This document shows positions 1 to 7,635 of a stretch of 64,000 nt of DNA, piece after piece (within the stretch, counting starts at the first letter, position 1; every line of letters begins with the position of its first letter). A program made the translations under genes and the position numbers. The notes under the pieces were generated by a model. The model had not been told where the DNA came from and did no database searches. It was given only the letters and a program-made list of their open reading frames with translations. The stretch is taken from assembly GCF_002783505.1 (NCBI RefSeq), contig NZ_PFGL01000033.1, positions 1 through 64,000 on the forward strand, given 5' to 3'. The stretch is from Shewanella sp. CG12_big_fil_rev_8_21_14_0_65_47_15. GTDB taxonomy: Bacteria; Pseudomonadota; Gammaproteobacteria; Enterobacterales; Shewanellaceae.

Positions 1-12
1 CTGTTATTCCTG

Positions 13-906
13 TTATTCCTGCAAGGGTTTTACATCGCGATCTTCAGTGAAATTTGTATATTTTTCTTCAACGGAAACGCTTTCAATAAATTGTTTAATG
101 CGAGGCAAATAACTTTTTTCATCTTTAATAAAAGTATCGCAATGCCCGCCTTCGGCTACAGGATAAAACGAACTCAGTGTATTGCTAGATGCCAAATAAA
201 GGGCTTTGCCCATACTAAAAGGAATGTTGCTGTCTTTTTCACCGTGAATAACCAGTACGGGTTTACTAATTCCTTTTATCATTGAAATATTGTCAAACTT
301 TAGTTTGTTATCAAGCTCAATGTTAACCAGACCACCAAACAAGTTGCGTGACCGATACAAATCCACCATTTCAGCAACATCGGTAATTCCACCTTCAATA
401 ATCAGACCCGCGACGCGATCATCTTTAGCTATACTGGTTGCCATCACAGATCCAAGTGATAGGCCGTACACATAAATTTCTTCATTTTTGCTTAATGCGG
501 TTATGGCAAGCTGTGTGTCACTTAACATATTGGAAAAGCTAGCTTCGCCATCACTAAAACCATAGCCCTGGTAATCAATAGCCAGAATATTGAAGTTCGT
601 AGCTGCAAGCGATTCTAGAACGCCAAACCAAGGTTGCAGGCTCATATTCAAAGCATTGCCATGTAAGACCAGCAAGGTTGTTGTTTGGCCTTCTACTTTT
701 CTGCTCAGTGCATAAACTTTTTTGCCTGTTGCTGTAACCAGCCATTGCGGACTGTAACCATGCACCTCAGTTAACTGCTTCAGATTGTTATCATCTATTT
801 GTTTTGACGGCGACACGACCATACTGTCTTTCACCACAACTGAGCATGATGCTAATAATAAACTCATCACTAACACTATGTAATTTAATGTTTTAACTTG
901 CATCAT
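13..906 (-). CDS. Alpha/beta-hydrolase lipoprotein, last visible gene of the left-edge operon
   Basis: Putative serine hydrolase on the outer side of the membrane. The N-terminus is a lipoprotein signal with lipobox L-A-S-C. The hydrolase fold shows an oxyanion HG motif (VLHGN), a nucleophile elbow G-L-S-L-G-S, an acid in the HGEKD segment and a catalytic His in GGHCD, so the Ser-Asp-His triad looks intact. The frame is open from 945, but the Met-Met pair at 906/903 gives a normal signal peptide and a 14-nt overlap with the M50 gene, so I start there. It lies downstream in the same operon as the two small peptide genes. Family knowledge only supports a carboxyl-ester or acyl hydrolase; release of an acyl group from the peptide product, or self-protection, are guesses. 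Base composition is AT-rich like the rest of the cluster. Confidence 0.75.
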   Translation of the reverse strand: MMQVKTLNYIVLVMSLLLASCSVVVKDSMVVSPSKQIDDNNLKQLTEVHGYSPQWLVTATGKKVYALSRKVEGQTTTLLVLHGNALNMSLQPWFGVLESLAATNFNILAIDYQGYGFSDGEASFSNMLSDTQLAITALSKNEEIYVYGLSLGSVMATSIAKDDRVAGLIIEGGITDVAEMVDLYRSRNLFGGLVNIELDNKLKFDNISMIKGISKPVLVIHGEKDSNIPFSMGKALYLASSNTLSSFYPVAEGGHCDTFIKDEKSYLPRIKQFIESVSVEEKYTNFTEDRDVKPLQE

Positions 907-2041
907 TTTTATTAATTCCTGTTGGTTCTTGAGTTTTAAAGACAAAACCTAAAGCGGTTTTAGCCAAAGCATAAAAAAAGAAAAAAATAGCAATGTAGTG
1001 AATAACTAGTAAGGTCGATTTAAGTGCAATTGAAAAATCAATTTCAGATACGGAAAGTATTTCGTTGAACATAGTTGGCCCGCTGTAAATTAGAAAACGC
1101 AATACCAGCACGGCAACCAGCAAAGACGAGAATACAAAAAACAGGCTGTAAAGTATATCAAGAGCAGTGGCAGTTTTTTTTCGGCGGATAACAGCCACTG
1201 AATCACTTAGCAAATCGTGCCTATTAGTTAAATCATTGATAAACCAATAACCGTCATTACGGTAAACCGGTAGTAACGAAAAGATGAAACCCATGAAGTA
1301 AAGCGTAATAAATTTATCAAGCTGTCCATACCAATAAGCAAAAACCATGACCACACTGCCAAATAGCATTTGAAAGTACAAACCTGAAATCGAGACTATA
1401 GCCTTCTTTCTGCGGGTTAATGTATAAATATTGGATACATTGGCAAAAAATACCGGGACCAGCATATTAATTCCTGTACCTATTTCTCCGGCTCTGCCAG
1501 CAAAATGATGGCAGGCAGAAGCATGACCAAACTCATGGATTAGTGAACAGAAAAGAGATAAAGCTAACACTAGAAGTAAATCGGTTGCACTATAGGTAAA
1601 TATGTAAGTATAGGAGAAGTTCCCTATGTGCTGGCCTATGTAGATCGTGTGCACAACTATTGCAACTGCCAACAAAAAAACTGCAAGCAGAGGTTGAAAA
1701 AAACAATGTAATCTTCTGCAAATACGGTTCACTAGTGATGCAGTAAGTAATGTTTGGTGAATACTGAGTGCAGGTTGCTTTTTTTCGAACAACTGTGGGT
1801 TGGATGAATCGCGATAAATACCTTTTTCAACTAATATCTGCTCGACGAAATGCTTTATTAAGTCTGGGTTCCGCTGCTGATAATCATTCGTTTCAAGTTC
1901 GCGTAACAGAGATACCGACATTTTATCGAAGTTAAAAAATCGATCATCTTCAGTACGCACTGTATATCTATCATCGACCTCTGAAATGAAATCAACCAGT
2001 GAGCTATATTGCTTTTCGAATATACAAACTTGTTTTGTCAT
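893..2041 (-). CDS. M50-family membrane zinc metalloprotease with PqqD-like N-terminus
   Basis: Polytopic site-2-protease-type protein. About six hydrophobic segments are visible. The second ends in H-E-F-G-H (zinc ligands plus catalytic Glu), and a later segment carries LLPVYRNDGYW, whose Asp fits the third zinc ligand of the M50 family. Both active-site elements are therefore present. The roughly 80 residues before the first membrane span contain DDRYTVRTEDDRFFNFDKMS followed by a helical stretch ending in EKGIY, which resembles the PqqD-like peptide-recognition fold; that part is inference. The open frame reaches 2113, deep inside the upstream gene. I prefer the internal ATG at 2041 (38-nt overlap), though no strong ribosome-binding site marks either. 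Similar 'putative peptide zinc metalloproteases' accompany peptide export or maturation genes, so cleavage or export of the small peptides encoded upstream is the likely job. Confidence 0.75.
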   Translation of the reverse strand: MTKQVCIFEKQYSSLVDFISEVDDRYTVRTEDDRFFNFDKMSVSLLRELETNDYQQRNPDLIKHFVEQILVEKGIYRDSSNPQLFEKKQPALSIHQTLLTASLVNRICRRLHCFFQPLLAVFLLAVAIVVHTIYIGQHIGNFSYTYIFTYSATDLLLVLALSLFCSLIHEFGHASACHHFAGRAGEIGTGINMLVPVFFANVSNIYTLTRRKKAIVSISGLYFQMLFGSVVMVFAYWYGQLDKFITLYFMGFIFSLLPVYRNDGYWFINDLTNRHDLLSDSVAVIRRKKTATALDILYSLFFVFSSLLVAVLVLRFLIYSGPTMFNEILSVSEIDFSIALKSTLLVIHYIAIFFFFYALAKTALGFVFKTQEPTGINKNDAS

Positions 2042-2927
2042 AAATGAGCGCTCGTTTTTGCTTAATTTCTTCTTCAGATAGTCGACCATTTTTGATACTG
2101 CATATTTGTTCATACAAACTAGAGTTAATCTGCAGAACCTTGTCGCTCTTTACATCCAGTGCAAAATAGTTTCCAGCCAAAATAAAAGGAATGTATAGAC
2201 CATCATTATGACCAGTGTAGAACCTTTTTAAATCAATAACTTTGTCCCAGTTGTGCGGCTGGTTTTTTATATAGCGCTCAAAGATGGAAAAAGCCTGTTC
2301 TGCCGAATCGACACTATAGCTATTCACAGGTACAGTGTTATCCTTGGGGTTGTAGCCAGAAATAATAAAACGTGGCTTTAGCCCCAATTTGTCTGCGAGT
2401 TTAAACAAACCCGTGCGAATGCGCATCTCACCGTTGAGGAAGTTAATTTTCATATCAGACTTTTCTGAAACTCCAAGCGGAATATCAATAAAAGATAAAA
2501 ATATACAGTCTTCTCGCACAGCATTAAGGCATTTACGGAAGAACATAAAAGATTCACCTATTTCAATAAATCTGACATCTACATTGTTGTTGTGCGCCAA
2601 CTGTTGGAGCAGTGGTAGCGATTTTTGTTTACCCACAAGGCAGACGATCTTTTGTTTAGGTCTGAGTGTGGCAAGATAGCTAATCATCAGTGGATATAGA
2701 CCAAAATGCACAGAAATAAAAAATCGGCCTTGTAGATCTTCTACTCGGTTTGGCGTAGTGCCGTGTTTCAGCGTACCTAAATGACCATTGAGTAAGCACC
2801 CCTGCAGGGTTTTCTGGTAACCTAACCATTGTCGCATTACCGAATACAAACGAGGTTCGTTGTCTTTGTGCAAACCTAAGGATGCAAAACCAGATAACGC
2901 TTTTATTTTTACTGTTTTTGGAATCAT
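2004..2927 (-). CDS. LpxL/HtrB-like acyltransferase with C-terminal extension
   Basis: A 307-residue protein related to the lysophospholipid acyltransferase superfamily. A His at residue 74 sits in VHFGLYP, the position of the family's GHFGNWE-type motif. Residues 162-182 (NFLNGEMRIRTGLFKLADKLG) match the G-x-lipid-binding/LA segment, and PHNWDKVIDLKRFY resembles the usual C-terminal W...RF motif. Odd points: the acid of the H-x4-D/E motif is replaced by Pro, there is no N-terminal membrane anchor, and residues 240-307 form an extension (IPFILAGNYFALDV...LQINSSLYEQI) that resembles the short domain at the start of some peptide-modifying radical-SAM enzymes. It lies 43 nt after the second small peptide gene and overlaps the M50 gene. 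Transfer of a fatty acyl group to the peptide is inferred. It could instead modify a lipid. Confidence 0.65.
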   Translation of the reverse strand: MIPKTVKIKALSGFASLGLHKDNEPRLYSVMRQWLGYQKTLQGCLLNGHLGTLKHGTTPNRVEDLQGRFFISVHFGLYPLMISYLATLRPKQKIVCLVGKQKSLPLLQQLAHNNNVDVRFIEIGESFMFFRKCLNAVREDCIFLSFIDIPLGVSEKSDMKINFLNGEMRIRTGLFKLADKLGLKPRFIISGYNPKDNTVPVNSYSVDSAEQAFSIFERYIKNQPHNWDKVIDLKRFYTGHNDGLYIPFILAGNYFALDVKSDKVLQINSSLYEQICSIKNGRLSEEEIKQKRALIYDKTSLYIRKAI

Positions 2928-2937
2928 ATTCTGCTAA

Positions 2938-2959
2938 GCAGCAATCCGTAGATTACTGC
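2938..2959 (-). other. Stem-loop between small-peptide gene and acyltransferase gene
   Basis: Arms GCAGCAATC and GATTACTGC (one mismatch) flank a 4-base loop. It begins 12 nt after the stop of the 45-codon peptide gene and has no following T-run, so it is not a standard terminator. Such hairpins often protect the upstream mRNA or attenuate downstream reading, which would favour excess precursor over enzymes. Confidence 0.4.
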
Positions 2960-2970
2960 TTTCTCTCTTC

Positions 2971-3108
2971 TTAGAACGTTACTTCGTAGCGGCAGAACCA
3001 AATTACTGATTCGTTTTCATAACGAACTTGTAACTCTTCAACACCACATAAAGTGTTTATAATTTCGAGGTTGTCAGCTTCGGTTAGTGTACTTTCTTCT
3101 ACTTGCAT
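2971..3108 (-). CDS. Small putative precursor peptide 1 (45 aa)
   Basis: Forty-five codons from ATG at 3108 to TAA at 2971. A ribosome-binding site AAGGA lies about 10 nt upstream. The product is acidic in its first half and ends in RYENESVIWFCRYEVTF. It is clearly paralogous to the 47-codon gene just upstream: both share an E-I-I-[NS]-T-[LM]-x-V core, then E-L-x-x-RYE, and finish with a C-x-Y-E motif near the C-terminus. There is no signal peptide and no double-Gly leader. Two tandem copies directly ahead of an acyltransferase and an M50 peptidase are what a ribosomally made, post-translationally modified peptide cluster looks like. I do not recognise the family. An alternative is a small regulatory or toxin-like protein. 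Confidence 0.7.
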   Translation of the reverse strand: MQVEESTLTEADNLEIINTLCGVEELQVRYENESVIWFCRYEVTF

Positions 3109-3126
3109 AACTTTGCAATCCTTTAC

Positions 3127-3270
3127 TTAGTTAAGGTGCCACTCGTAATGGCAGATGCTAACGTTAGTGTCGTATTCATAGCGCTGTTCTAGCTCTGAAA
3201 CGTCCATGGTGCTAATAATTTCACAAGCCAATTCTGTGTCTTTAACTTCAAAGATTTCGTTATTTTTCAT
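3127..3270 (-). CDS. Small putative precursor peptide 2 (47 aa)
   Basis: Forty-seven codons from ATG at 3270 to TAA at 3127, preceded by a strong ribosome-binding site (AAGGAAG, 8 nt from the ATG). It is the first gene of the minus-strand operon and is 18 nt ahead of its paralogue. The C-terminal part reads RYEYDTNVSICHYEWHLN, and the RYE, the acidic/hydroxy pair, the Cys and the following x-Y-E line up with the sister peptide without gaps. The N-terminal halves differ more, the reverse of a typical conserved-leader/variable-core arrangement, so the conserved C-terminal block may be the modified core or the recognition element. No function can be read from sequence alone. Confidence 0.7.
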   Translation of the reverse strand: MKNNEIFEVKDTELACEIISTMDVSELEQRYEYDTNVSICHYEWHLN

Positions 3271-3297
3271 ATTAATGCTTCCTTGTATTTAGATTTC

Positions 3298-3312
3298 CGG
3301 ACCAATCGTCCG
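3298..3312 (-). other. Short perfect hairpin in leader of the peptide operon
   Basis: CGGAC / GTCCG arms with a 5-base loop, 28 nt before the first small-peptide ATG. It could be an operator half-site pair or a leader structure. There is no T-run. Confidence 0.3.
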
Positions 3313-3492
3313 AGCCATACATTGTTGCTTTTGTGTTTTTTTTTGCAACCAAACGGTTTCATTATTTACATAAATCAAACTAAATTATGAGATAAAATGA
3401 GAATTAATCTCATCAGCCGGTTATACATCACCACCAACATCAACCCTGACTTTGTGATTATCGGTGAAACCCGCTCCTATAATTAGGAAACA

Positions 3493-3543
3493 TTACCCAT
3501 GCAATACGCCCAGCCCAGTCCAAAGGCGTATTGCATAGGGTAA
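3493..3543. repeat. Long imperfect inverted repeat, 17-bp arms
   Basis: TTACCCATGCAATACGC pairs with GCGTATTGCATAGGGTAA with a single bulged base, around a 16-base loop rich in C. No T-run follows on either strand, so it is not a simple terminator. It sits at the boundary between the AT-rich peptide cluster and the ordinary chromosome and could be a dispersed intergenic palindrome. Confidence 0.6.
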
Positions 3544-3677
3544 AGCAACATTAAGTAACATATTCACCTGCCACTCCGCCTTGTGGCTCGCTGCGGCTTG
3601 CTTCATGATAAGCCTCGCTTCTGATTGATTAACAGAAATCTAAAATTCCTTAATTAAAACAACAGTAGGATTAACCT

Positions 3678-5354
3678 ATGCGACGTCTGTATCCACTCTG
3701 TGCGCTGGCTATGCTCAGTGCCTGTAGTCCGAATGCATCAGAGCCCGGTGGCAACAGCAACTTGGCTGAACTTAAACCCGTACAGTTTAATGAAGCGCGC
3801 TTTAGAAATGATATTAAAGCCCTGTCATCCGATGAATTTGAAGGTCGTGCGCCGACCACTCACGGTGAAAAACTCACCTTGGACTATTTGGCCAAAGCCT
3901 TTACAGAGATGGGGCTCAAGGGCGCATACCAAGGCAGTTTTTTGCAACCTGTGCCTATGGTGAGCTATACCGCGGATGAAGCGCAGCAAGTCACGCTGGC
4001 AGGATTAGCCTTTAAATACCGTCAAGATCTGGTGCTCAGCAGTCGTCACGATAACGGTGGCATTAATATTGAAAACGCGCCATTAGTCTTCGTTGGCTAT
4101 GGGGTGAACGCACCTGAATATGGTTGGAATGATTACCAAGATCTCGACATGAAAGGCAAAATCGCGGTGATCTTAGTGAACGATCCCGGCTTTGCCCGCC
4201 CTGACTCGGGTAAATTCAATGGTAAAGCCATGACCTATTACGGCCGCTGGAGCTATAAGTTTGAAGAGGCCAGCCGTCAAGGTGCCCTTGGTGCACTGAT
4301 CATCCATGATACTGAACCCGCCTCTTATCCTTGGTCTGTGGTAGAAAATAGCTGGACTGGGCCACAGCAAGATCTGGTGCTGAGTAAAGCCGAACAAGAT
4401 AGTCGCATCCAAGTCGAAGGCTGGTTGACATTGGACGCAGCTACCCAACTGTTTGATAAAGCGGGTTTATCACTGCCGAGCTTGATGGCGCGCGCCGCAG
4501 ACAGCCCAATCAATGTCCCCCTTGAGCAAACGGCCAGTATCGCCTTTAACAATAAAGCCGGATACGCGAATAGCTACAACGTAGTCGCCACACTTCCCGG
4601 CAGCACACAAGCCGAGGAGCAGATCCTCTTTACCGCCCATTGGGATCACATAGGTAAAGACGAGACGAAAGCAGGCGATCAGATTTACAACGGTGCTATG
4701 GACAATGCCTCGGGCACTGCCGGCATCCTCGAAATCGCCAGACAATTAGCCGACAATGCGAAACAGGGCCACGGTTTAGCGCGCTCGGTCACCTTTATTG
4801 CCACCACAGGCGAAGAACAGGGCCTACTCGGTTCGCGCTATTACGCCGCCAATCCACTTTATCCTATCGATAAAACCGTGGCGGTATTAAACCTCGATAG
4901 CACCAATATCTATGGCAAAACCAAGGACTTTACTATCGTCGGCAAAGGAAAATCCGAGTTAGAAACTTACCTTATCGATGCGGCTAATCAACAGAACCGT
5001 ATTTCAATGGGTGAGAAAAATCCCGCTTCGGGTGGTTTCTTTCGTTCAGATCATTTCAGCTTTGCCAAACTTGGCGTGCCAGCGGTATTTGCCGACGGCG
5101 GTAGCGACCCCGTTGATGAGGCCACGGCTGCCTATAAAACCCAGATGCAAGCCACGATGAAAGGCTGTTATCACAATGTCTGCGATGAATACCGTGAAGA
5201 CTGGGATTTGAGCGGCGCACTGCAAGACTTACAAGTCTACTACCAAGTCACGCGCACATTAGGCAACAGTAAAGATTGGCCGGGATACTATCAAGGCACA
5301 GAGTTTAATAGCCTGCGTCCAGCCCAAACAACCTTAGAGACGGCGGCTAAATAA
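3678..5354 (+). CDS. M28-family zinc aminopeptidase lipoprotein with PA domain
   Basis: Exported metallopeptidase of 558 residues. A lipoprotein signal with lipobox L-S-A-C (Cys16) begins the protein, so it is anchored to a membrane outside the cytoplasm. A PA-type insert domain lies at roughly residues 130-230. The M28 catalytic part follows with the co-catalytic zinc ligands in order: H321-W-D323, D342 in DNASGTAG, the EE pair at 379-380 in TGEEQG, the Asp of LNLDS, and the His of RSDHF. All ligands are present, so it should be active, releasing N-terminal amino acids from peptides. The start is supported by an AGGA-like site upstream. It stands alone, with asnB following after a 555-base gap that contains a terminator. 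Confidence 0.9.
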   Translation: MRRLYPLCALAMLSACSPNASEPGGNSNLAELKPVQFNEARFRNDIKALSSDEFEGRAPTTHGEKLTLDYLAKAFTEMGLKGAYQGSFLQPVPMVSYTADEAQQVTLAGLAFKYRQDLVLSSRHDNGGINIENAPLVFVGYGVNAPEYGWNDYQDLDMKGKIAVILVNDPGFARPDSGKFNGKAMTYYGRWSYKFEEASRQGALGALIIHDTEPASYPWSVVENSWTGPQQDLVLSKAEQDSRIQVEGWLTLDAATQLFDKAGLSLPSLMARAADSPINVPLEQTASIAFNNKAGYANSYNVVATLPGSTQAEEQILFTAHWDHIGKDETKAGDQIYNGAMDNASGTAGILEIARQLADNAKQGHGLARSVTFIATTGEEQGLLGSRYYAANPLYPIDKTVAVLNLDSTNIYGKTKDFTIVGKGKSELETYLIDAANQQNRISMGEKNPASGGFFRSDHFSFAKLGVPAVFADGGSDPVDEATAAYKTQMQATMKGCYHNVCDEYREDWDLSGALQDLQVYYQVTRTLGNSKDWPGYYQGTEFNSLRPAQTTLETAAK

Positions 5355-5909
5355 CCGAGATAAACGGCTAAATAACTCAGTACCGCCTGTTAAGACAAGG
5401 CTCGCTTAGAACCCGATTGAAACGCAGGATAAAGCGAGAACAAAGATTAAAAAGCATATGATCTATTCATGTGCTTTTTTGTTTTCAGGGTATAAAACCC
5501 GCAGTTAGCACCAAATATCCATGCACCAATATCGTTAGCGCAGGACTATGCCGTATTTTGATAATAAGCTCTGTAGACTAATTGATTAAAAATAAAACAC
5601 TTAAATGAGCCAACTCATTATTTATGGTCTTTTTTAGCCTTTTTCTGTCATCGACACTTTTTTAAAACACATTGTGAATTCCCCAAAACCCTTCGCGCCA
5701 AATCAAGCAATAAAAACAAATATTCAAAAATAACTAAAATTTATTAAATTATTCTCAAATAAAAGCATTAAACATAAACATCTAAATCAACAAAAACACC
5801 AATAAACAGATAAAACATCAAAAATAGTGTTTGGCAAATACCTAAATTACTGGCACATTAAACCTCAATTGAGACATCCTCAAATGACAGACAGTGTGGG
5901 AGTTGTACT
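5355..5909. other. AT-rich intergenic region before asnB
   Basis: About 555 bases. The first part holds the terminator of the peptidase gene. The rest (about 5560-5880) is a very A/T-rich leader or promoter region for asnB with no open frame of note. Confidence 0.6.
5449..5480 (+). terminator. Rho-independent terminator after M28 peptidase gene
   Basis: AAAAAGCATATG / CATGTGCTTTTTT arms (one G-T pair) with a 7-base loop and a T-run. Confidence 0.8.
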
Positions 5910-7574
5910 ATGTGTTCAATCTTTTCGATTTTAGATATCCAATCCGATGCCAAAGCACTGCGCCAAGTCGCGCTAGAAATGTCTAAGCTCATGCGCCACC
6001 GTGGCCCTGACTGGTCAGGTATTTATGCCAGTGATAAGGCAATTCTTGCCCACGAACGTTTAGCCATTGTTGACATTGAACACGGTGCTCAGCCACTGCT
6101 GACCGAAGATGGCAGTTTGATCCTTGCGGTCAACGGCGAAATCTATAACCACAAAGAATTGAAAGCCCAGCTAGGCGATAAGTACAGCTATCAAACCAAC
6201 TCTGACTGCGAAGTAATCTTGGCGCTGTATCAAGAATACGGCACTGAATTTCTTGATAAATTAAACGGTATCTTCGCCTTTGTGTTATATGACAAAGCCC
6301 AAGACAGCTACCTAATCGGTCGCGATCACATGGGTATCATCCCGCTATACACGGGCCGTGACGCTGCGGGCAACTTCTATGTTGCCTCGGAAATGAAAGC
6401 CCTGATGCCAGTATGTAAAACCGTAGAAGAATTCCAACCTGGCCAGTATCTCTATTCAAAAGATGGTGAAGCCGTTAAATACTACACTCGTGATTGGCAA
6501 AGCTATGATGCGGTTAAAGATAACCCAGCCAGCCAGGAAGAATTACGTGACGCGTTAGAAGCGGCGGTTAAACGCCAATTAATGTCTGACGTGCCCTATG
6601 GTGTGTTGCTGTCGGGTGGCTTGGATTCATCGGTTATCTCAGCTATTACTCAAACCTTTGCCAAGCGCCGCATCGAAGATGACGGTGAAACAGGCGCTTG
6701 GTGGCCGCAGCTACACTCCTTTGCCGTCGGCTTAAAAGGCGCGCCGGATTTAATCGCCGCCAAAAAAGTCGCCGATGCGATTGGCACCATTCACCATGAG
6801 ATCCATTTCACCTTCCAAGAAGGCTTAGATGCGATCAAAGAAGTGATCTACCACTTAGAAACCTACGATGTCACCACTATACGTGCCGCGACACCTATGT
6901 ATTTAATGGCACGTAAAATCAAAGCCATGGGCATTAAAATGGTGTTATCGGGTGAAGGGGCTGACGAGCTATTTGGCGGCTATTTATACTTCCATAAGGC
7001 GCCAAACGCACAGGCATTCCACGAGGAATTAGTCCGCAAACTCGATAAACTGCATCTGTTCGATTGTCTGCGTGCCAACAAAGCCATGGCCGCTTGGGGA
7101 TTAGAAGCTCGCGTGCCCTTCCTCGATAAAGAGTTTATGGATGTGGCGATGCGCATCAACCCTGAAGCGAAAATGTCTAAGGATGGCCGTATCGAAAAAC
7201 ACATTCTGCGCCAAGCCTTTGAGCACAAATTGCCAAAAGAAGTGGCATGGCGTCAGAAGGAGCAATTCAGTGACGGCGTAGGCTACTCTTGGATTGACGG
7301 TTTGAAAGAACAAGCTGCGGCGCGGGTGGATGATTTACAATTGGCGAACGCGAAATTCCGTTTCCCCTACAACACGCCAGAAACCAAAGAAGCCTATTTC
7401 TATCGCTGCTTCTTTGAGGAACATTATCCACTGAGCGGCGCCGCAGAAACGGTTCCAGGTGGTAAATCCGTCGCCTGTTCAACGCCAGAAGCACTGGCTT
7501 GGGACGAAAGCTTGCGTGGCATTATCGACCCATCGGGCCGCGCCGTACGCTCAGTACATACCGCAAGTTATTAA
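5910..7574 (+). CDS. asnB: Asparagine synthase B (glutamine-hydrolysing)
   Basis: Makes asparagine from aspartate, ATP and glutamine in the cytoplasm. The protein is 554 residues, the usual length of E. coli AsnB. It starts Met-Cys, so Cys2 is the N-terminal nucleophile of the glutaminase domain (class-II amidotransferase, about residues 2-200, with RHRGPD-like and NGEIYNH motifs). The synthetase half carries the ATP-pyrophosphatase loop SGGLDSS and the GEGADELFGGY motif. A GGGAG ribosome-binding site precedes the ATG. It is a single-gene unit between an AT-rich leader and a perfect palindromic terminator. Confidence 0.97.
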   Translation: MCSIFSILDIQSDAKALRQVALEMSKLMRHRGPDWSGIYASDKAILAHERLAIVDIEHGAQPLLTEDGSLILAVNGEIYNHKELKAQLGDKYSYQTNSDCEVILALYQEYGTEFLDKLNGIFAFVLYDKAQDSYLIGRDHMGIIPLYTGRDAAGNFYVASEMKALMPVCKTVEEFQPGQYLYSKDGEAVKYYTRDWQSYDAVKDNPASQEELRDALEAAVKRQLMSDVPYGVLLSGGLDSSVISAITQTFAKRRIEDDGETGAWWPQLHSFAVGLKGAPDLIAAKKVADAIGTIHHEIHFTFQEGLDAIKEVIYHLETYDVTTIRAATPMYLMARKIKAMGIKMVLSGEGADELFGGYLYFHKAPNAQAFHEELVRKLDKLHLFDCLRANKAMAAWGLEARVPFLDKEFMDVAMRINPEAKMSKDGRIEKHILRQAFEHKLPKEVAWRQKEQFSDGVGYSWIDGLKEQAAARVDDLQLANAKFRFPYNTPETKEAYFYRCFFEEHYPLSGAAETVPGGKSVACSTPEALAWDESLRGIIDPSGRAVRSVHTASY

Positions 7575-7607
7575 TTAGATGTTTATTTACTACTAAATAA
7601 ACAATTT

Positions 7608-7632
7608 AAAAGCCATCCTAGGATGGCTTTTT
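7608..7632. terminator. Bidirectional terminator between asnB and TonB receptor gene
   Basis: Perfect palindrome AAAAGCCATCC-TA-GGATGGCTTTT followed by TTG. It serves asnB on the plus strand and the convergent receptor gene on the minus strand, whose stop codon is only 4 bases away. Confidence 0.85.
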
Positions 7633-7635
7633 GTT

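Larger units (their letters stand above)
3271..3677. other. Intergenic region between peptide operon and M28 peptidase gene
   Basis: About 400 bases between divergent genes. The half next to the peptide operon is strongly AT-rich and must hold its promoter, but I see no convincing -35/-10 pair. It contains a short hairpin (3298-3312) in the leader of the peptide mRNA and a long inverted repeat (3493-3543). No further open frame with a ribosome-binding site is visible. Confidence 0.6.
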
